Shown one piece after another: positions 6,401 to 8,992 of a DNA stretch of 8,992 bases. Under the pieces are notes generated by a model that was not told the origin of the DNA, ran no database searches, and worked only from the letters and a program-made list of their open reading frames with translations. The stretch is from Bacteroidetes bacterium UBA7692 (GTDB lineage: Bacteria; Bacteroidota; Bacteroidia; Chitinophagales; LD1): NCBI GenBank assembly GCA_002482725.1, contig DLGO01000162.1, positions 1 to 8,992 on the forward strand, in the 5' to 3' direction. Numbering within the stretch: the first letter of the stretch is position 1; each line of letters opens with the position of its first letter. Both the position numbers and the translations under genes were made by a program.

Positions 6401-8301
6401 TGATCTGTACAGGTGTTACCTGGACAGGCGCATTGTCAACTAACTGGAATGCTGCAGGTAACTGGAGCTCTAATTCTGTTCCCAATAACTGTGCTACTGA
6501 TATTACAATACCTGCAAGCCTTGCGCGATATCCTGACATTGCATCTTCCGCTACTTTTGGAGTGGGTGATGTAACCATCGCTAATGGTGCTTCTATCACC
6601 ATCAATTCATCTGCGGTTCTTAATGTTTGTGGAAATATAAGCAGTGGCGGTGGTAGCGGTGCTGTAGTTTCCGGTAATGGCCGTTTGGTGCTGAATGGAA
6701 GTTCTCAGCAGACGATAAGCGGAAACTTAACAGTCAATACTTTGAGAGTAGATAATTCAACAGGTGCTTTATTAGCATCTTCATCTGATGTATCAGTAAA
6801 TCAATCTTTAGAATTGAGGCAAGGCCAATTTAATACAACAGCGGGCACCTTAATTCTTGCATCAGCAGATGAAACTCAATGTGCAATATTGGATAATTTT
6901 ACGAGTGGATTCTCTGGAACTGTAAGTGGTAACATCACTGCTCAAAGGGGGTACGCAAATGCGTTAAATACATATACCCAGCATTATTTCAGTTCACCTA
7001 TCAGTAGTGTGGCAATAACACAATTTGCACCTGCAAGCGGAACGAATGGTGTAAGTATTACTCCAACAGCTGATTGTGACGAAACACAGCTTCCTGCGGG
7101 TAGCAACTATGGTAATGTATTTGAGTATAATGAAAATGATGTTACTACTTGCCATCTTCAAGCCTGGAAAGTGAGGAGCGCAGGCTCTGCAACAAATGCA
7201 AGAGGCTACTCAGTCGTTAAGTCAGGTAATGGCACTTTGACTTTAACCGGTACTCCTAACCTCTCAACTTCTTATACTCGCACAGGTTTGGAAAACACGG
7301 GATGGAGCTTGCCTTCTAAGCAAACAACGGCCGGTAGCTTGCCTAATTACCAAGGCGGCTGGCATCTGGTTGGTAATCCTTATAGCGCCTTGCTTGATCC
7401 AAGTTCAATAGCTAATAGCGCTTTCGATAATACAGCATTAGTGTTGCATACTTTCGGCAGTTTCGCCGGTACATATCAGCCACTAAGTCTGAGCAGCACG
7501 GCTACGGTAGCTCCTTTCCAGGCATTCTTTGTACGCAAATCTTCTACAATTGGTTCTGCTACATTTACTATTAGTGCTTCTGAAAGAAGGGTTGGCCAAA
7601 CAGTATTTTATAAAAATGAGGAGCGCCAGATGAGCATTACTGCTACTGCCGGAGACAGAAATGATATTACTTATGTAAGTTTCAATACAGATGCTACAAC
7701 CGACTATGATCCTATGTTTGATGGTCTTAAGTTTACAAGTGGTGGCGGTGCTCCAACAATCTATACTAATATCGATGATAACATTGCTAGTGTAAATACA
7801 AATCCTGATGTGGCTTCCACACCAACTATCCCTATGGGCTTTATGGCAGGAAAGGACACAACTTACTCGCTTACAGCAGAAGGTATTGAAAATCTGCCTA
7901 CAGGAACAGAAGTGATATTGGAAGATAAGTTGACCGGAGCTTTCCAGCAGTTGAATACTTCTCCTGTATATACTTTTGCATCAGCAAAAGCAGACAATAT
8001 AAACAGGTTTGTTCTGCACTTTGCCAAGACAGAAACTCCAAACGGGATAGGTAACATCAATCAAAAATCAGTAAGTATTTTTGGAAATGGTGATAAAGTA
8101 TTTGTGGACTTGTCGAAAGCAAATACTGCCGGTGCTAAAGTGACCATCTATAACTTATTGGGTGAAGTACTTAGCAATGAAACAGCAACTGCTAATATGT
8201 ACTCAAGGACATTTAATAATGTTGAAACTACATGTCTTATAGTAGTGGTTAAAACAATGGATGGCATTACAACCCAAAAAGTAATTCTTACGGGTAAATA
8301 G
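3466..8301 (+). CDS. Giant multidomain secreted protein with T9SS type A sorting domain
   Basis: The protein has 1,611 residues from the ATG at 3466; an in-frame GTG at 3460 would add two. Residues 1-20 form a signal peptide (probable cleavage SWG|QVV). Modules in order: jelly-roll-like N-terminal domain (23-222; 'NFDSL', 'GGNTYSLG', 'DRALGGLQSGS', 'DDAIGVDNFSFTP'); five Ig/PKD-like modules (about 224-327, 327-406, 407-494, 495-583, 584-666), each with a Cys near its start; a second jelly-roll-like domain (670-833, ending 'PRIDNIRLFK'); a sixth Ig-like module (836-905); a MopE-like metal-binding motif (about 912-983; 'DADNDGYSDG', 'GDCDDSNAGINSGATEICG', 'GIDEDCNG'); a strand-rich module opening 'WTGALSTNWNAAGNWSS' (984-1160); a module containing 'GGWHLVGNPYS' (1161-1530); and a type A T9SS sorting domain (1534-1611; 'VTIYNLLGEV', ending 'KVILTGK'). 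No protease, glycosidase or nuclease signature is visible, so an adhesin or matrix role is inferred. Sec export followed by T9SS secretion is expected, possibly helped by the upstream PorP/SprF protein. The reading frame is intact. Confidence 0.92.
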   Translation: MKILRLLVLCVLFIGANHSWGQVVTLGTINSAYTQNFDSLERSAGTSSFMPYGWKFNETGSSANTTYSPGTGSANGGNTYSLGLLNNSDRALGGLQSGSVNPSWGAIFRNSTGSNITSIDVAYKAETWRVGTNNRKDSITFQYNLTGTDITTGTWVTVSGLGYANPGRTANSGGLVSDSSNVSFTITGLNISSGTTFAIRFLDYDATSSDDAIGVDNFSFTPKSATTNTIALGSISPSTYCPGVSISIPFTSTGTFTGNTYTAQISNGSGSFASPATLGTLGSNANSGTISGTVPTGLAAGSGYKVRVISSGPGATSDTGSVTIRAIPVFSPAAPSFCPNATSTSVTVSDATGGTFGSPTGAATGVSVTGSDPNYTVAPGATTGTRTYTYTASNTCTADLVVTVASPPPAPTFTSSTTTRNVATTCSNASSLTYQVTSVASTTWAWTLPSGWTYTQSTNTITITAIGVSGNVSVTATVGGCTSSVTNFAVTVNQAPSNAGTVGGPNSVCSSSTGNVFSVVSTSGVTYAWSVSGTGWSIPVASTTNSVTVTAGPSANGSVTVVPSQNGCSASSSVKSGITVVSTPSPQVRISAPAEYICAGATYTFTATPTDGGNNPTYQWKVNGSNVASTSSTYTGSLNSGDYISCTITNTDCGSASANSNLLFARKLSYNPTLAWAETFGTTGGSTNVTAYNDYSFLNKSQFTITPASSVDVRTSTASPSGGANMFFNASASSRTVTISGVNTQNFYPNKLTFEFYKTGSIVIDSSNFLVEVSPNGTDFYPMPFSAFGNFAGRWDSIVFYNGLPRSNSLSLRFSCDVSGGTSPRIDNIRLFKYDTTAIGINASSATSFCTGGSVTLTANPVNASFSYAWTGGSTSSSISASLSNTYNLTVTDTFGCSANASQLVVVSPLVTYYKDADNDGYSDGTTQITCTGAPANYKLASALTATSGDCDDSNAGINSGATEICGNGIDEDCNGSDLICTGVTWTGALSTNWNAAGNWSSNSVPNNCATDITIPASLARYPDIASSATFGVGDVTIANGASITINSSAVLNVCGNISSGGGSGAVVSGNGRLVLNGSSQQTISGNLTVNTLRVDNSTGALLASSSDVSVNQSLELRQGQFNTTAGTLILASADETQCAILDNFTSGFSGTVSGNITAQRGYANALNTYTQHYFSSPISSVAITQFAPASGTNGVSITPTADCDETQLPAGSNYGNVFEYNENDVTTCHLQAWKVRSAGSATNARGYSVVKSGNGTLTLTGTPNLSTSYTRTGLENTGWSLPSKQTTAGSLPNYQGGWHLVGNPYSALLDPSSIANSAFDNTALVLHTFGSFAGTYQPLSLSSTATVAPFQAFFVRKSSTIGSATFTISASERRVGQTVFYKNEERQMSITATAGDRNDITYVSFNTDATTDYDPMFDGLKFTSGGGAPTIYTNIDDNIASVNTNPDVASTPTIPMGFMAGKDTTYSLTAEGIENLPTGTEVILEDKLTGAFQQLNTSPVYTFASAKADNINRFVLHFAKTETPNGIGNINQKSVSIFGNGDKVFVDLSKANTAGAKVTIYNLLGEVLSNETATANMYSRTFNNVETTCLIVVVKTMDGITTQKVILTGK

Positions 8302-8314
8302 GATACTATCCGTC

Positions 8315-8360
8315 ACAATAAAAAAGCCTGATTCGATAGCGAATCAGGCTTTTTTATTGT
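8315..8360. terminator. Strong bidirectional intrinsic terminator
   Basis: The arms 8315-8335 and 8340-8360 form a perfect 21-bp inverted repeat around the four-base loop ATAG. The core is GCCTGATTCG paired with CGAATCAGGC. It is flanked by six A's on the left (8320-8325) and six T's on the right (8350-8355), so each strand gives a GC-containing stem followed by a U run. It lies between convergent genes, 13 bases after the giant gene's stop and 14 bases from the dehydrogenase gene's stop, and would terminate both. Confidence 0.95.
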
Positions 8361-8374
8361 ACTGAATTTTTAGT

Positions 8375-8992
8375 TTACCATTGCACAGCCACTTTGCCCA
8401 TACTCTGCCTTGTTTCCAGATAAGTATGTGCAGTATCTATTTCTGTTACAGGAAACACCTTGCCAAGTGTTGGTTTAAATATGCCCTCTGTAGTAAGTTT
8501 TACTACTTCATTCAGGCAGCGTTGCAGCACCTCAGGTTTGTTGTCTGCTATGCGCAGCATATTTACTCCCAGCATAGATTTGGAATTCATCATAAACATG
8601 GCCGGATGGTAAATGCCAAAATCCAGTCCTGCTTTTATTTTTCCGAAAATATTTTTGTCGCTCATATCTGCTGCACCGTAGCAAACCAGCCTGCCACCTG
8701 ATGCCAGGGAGCGAAATCCTTTCTTTACGTATTTACCCCCTACAGCATCAAATATCACGTCAACTCCTTTACCTCCTGTTGTGCCTTTTACTACGGCCTC
8801 GAAATCCTGTGTTGTATAGTTTATGGCATGCTGTACGCCTTGTTCCTTTAGGTATTTCAGTTTGCTTTCGCTACCTGCAGTAGAGAATATTTCACACCCC
8901 TTATGCCGTGCATATTGTATTAATGCTGTCCCAACTCCACCTGCACCCGATTGTATCAATACCTTATCTCCTTTATGCAGGTTAACCATTTC
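8375..8992 (-). CDS. Medium-chain dehydrogenase/quinone oxidoreductase-like protein (5' end missing)
   Basis: This is the C-terminal 205 residues of a zinc-independent-type medium-chain dehydrogenase/reductase (MDR). The frame stays open to the window edge (a GAA codon at 8992-8990), so the Met at 8989 is internal ('EMVNLHKGDKVLIQSGAGGVG') and roughly 120-130 N-terminal residues lie outside the window. 'SGAGGVGTALIQYARHKG' is the MDR nucleotide-binding loop (AxxGxxG type, usually NADPH). 'GKGVDVIFDAVGGKY' and 'GGRLVCYGAA' are typical of the quinone oxidoreductase/VAT-1-like branch, and the ending 'GKVAVQW' matches the family 'GKvVl' terminus. Relatives reduce quinones or enones with NAD(P)H in the cytoplasm; the substrate here is unknown. 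No zinc-ligand cluster is seen, but the region where a structural zinc loop would lie is not in the window. It is convergent with the giant gene across a shared terminator. Confidence 0.9.
   Translation of the reverse strand, partial: EMVNLHKGDKVLIQSGAGGVGTALIQYARHKGCEIFSTAGSESKLKYLKEQGVQHAINYTTQDFEAVVKGTTGGKGVDVIFDAVGGKYVKKGFRSLASGGRLVCYGAADMSDKNIFGKIKAGLDFGIYHPAMFMMNSKSMLGVNMLRIADNKPEVLQRCLNEVVKLTTEGIFKPTLGKVFPVTEIDTAHTYLETRQSMGKVAVQW

Noticed and set aside
6276..6605. 109-residue minus-strand open frame
   Set aside because: It lies wholly inside the giant gene on the opposite strand, has no recognisable family pattern and no start signal, and reflects the skewed composition of the repetitive coding DNA.
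8381..8883. Plus-strand open frames across the dehydrogenase gene
   Set aside because: They are antisense to a clear medium-chain dehydrogenase reading frame and look like no known protein.
8987..8989. ATG as the true start of the right-edge dehydrogenase
   Set aside because: The frame continues to the window edge, and the Met lies just before the nucleotide-binding loop, whereas family members carry a catalytic N-terminal domain of about 120 residues before this point.

Overview
The window looks like chromosomal DNA from a Bacteroidota bacterium, probably in or near the Chitinophagales/Sphingobacteriales, although the lineage is inferred. The main evidence is a PorP/SprF-family outer-membrane protein and a very large secreted protein with a C-terminal type IX secretion system (T9SS) sorting domain; T9SS is known only from this phylum. 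Supporting signs are a TAnnTTTG-type -7 promoter element, poor Shine-Dalgarno sequences and moderate-to-low GC. No rRNA, tRNA, CRISPR array, insertion sequence or phage gene was seen.

Left part (1-2071). A complete RidA-type enamine/imine deaminase gene on the minus strand diverges from a two-gene plus-strand unit. The first gene of that unit encodes a shortened, apparently degenerate 3-hydroxyacyl-CoA dehydrogenase-like protein: the C-terminal helical domain is well preserved, but the nucleotide-binding glycine loop and the usual catalytic positions are not. Its stop codon overlaps the start of the second gene (TAATG), a FemAB/GNAT-like acyl- or aminoacyl-transferase, so the two are probably translationally coupled.

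Centre (2156-8301). A PorP/SprF-like gene is followed, after a 266-base gap with a possible weak terminator and a possible promoter, by a gene of about 1,611 codons. Its product has a signal peptide, an N-terminal jelly-roll-like module, an array of cysteine-bearing Ig/PKD-like modules, a second jelly-roll-like module, a MopE-like Asp/Cys-rich metal-binding motif, a beta-strand-rich 'WTG...NW...GNWS' module, a 'GW.LVGNPY' module and a type A T9SS sorting domain. The simplest reading is a surface-attached or released adhesin-like or matrix protein, exported across the inner membrane by Sec and across the outer membrane by T9SS. The adjacent PorP/SprF protein may assist its export or anchoring.

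Right edge (8302-8992). A perfect 21-bp inverted repeat forms a bidirectional terminator between the giant gene and a convergent minus-strand gene for a medium-chain (quinone oxidoreductase-like) dehydrogenase. The 5' part of that gene lies outside the window.

Most of the window is ordinary Bacteroidota chromosome. The places most worth a second look are the pseudoenzyme-like dehydrogenase homologue coupled to the FemAB-like gene, and the PorP/SprF gene beside a composite T9SS cargo.
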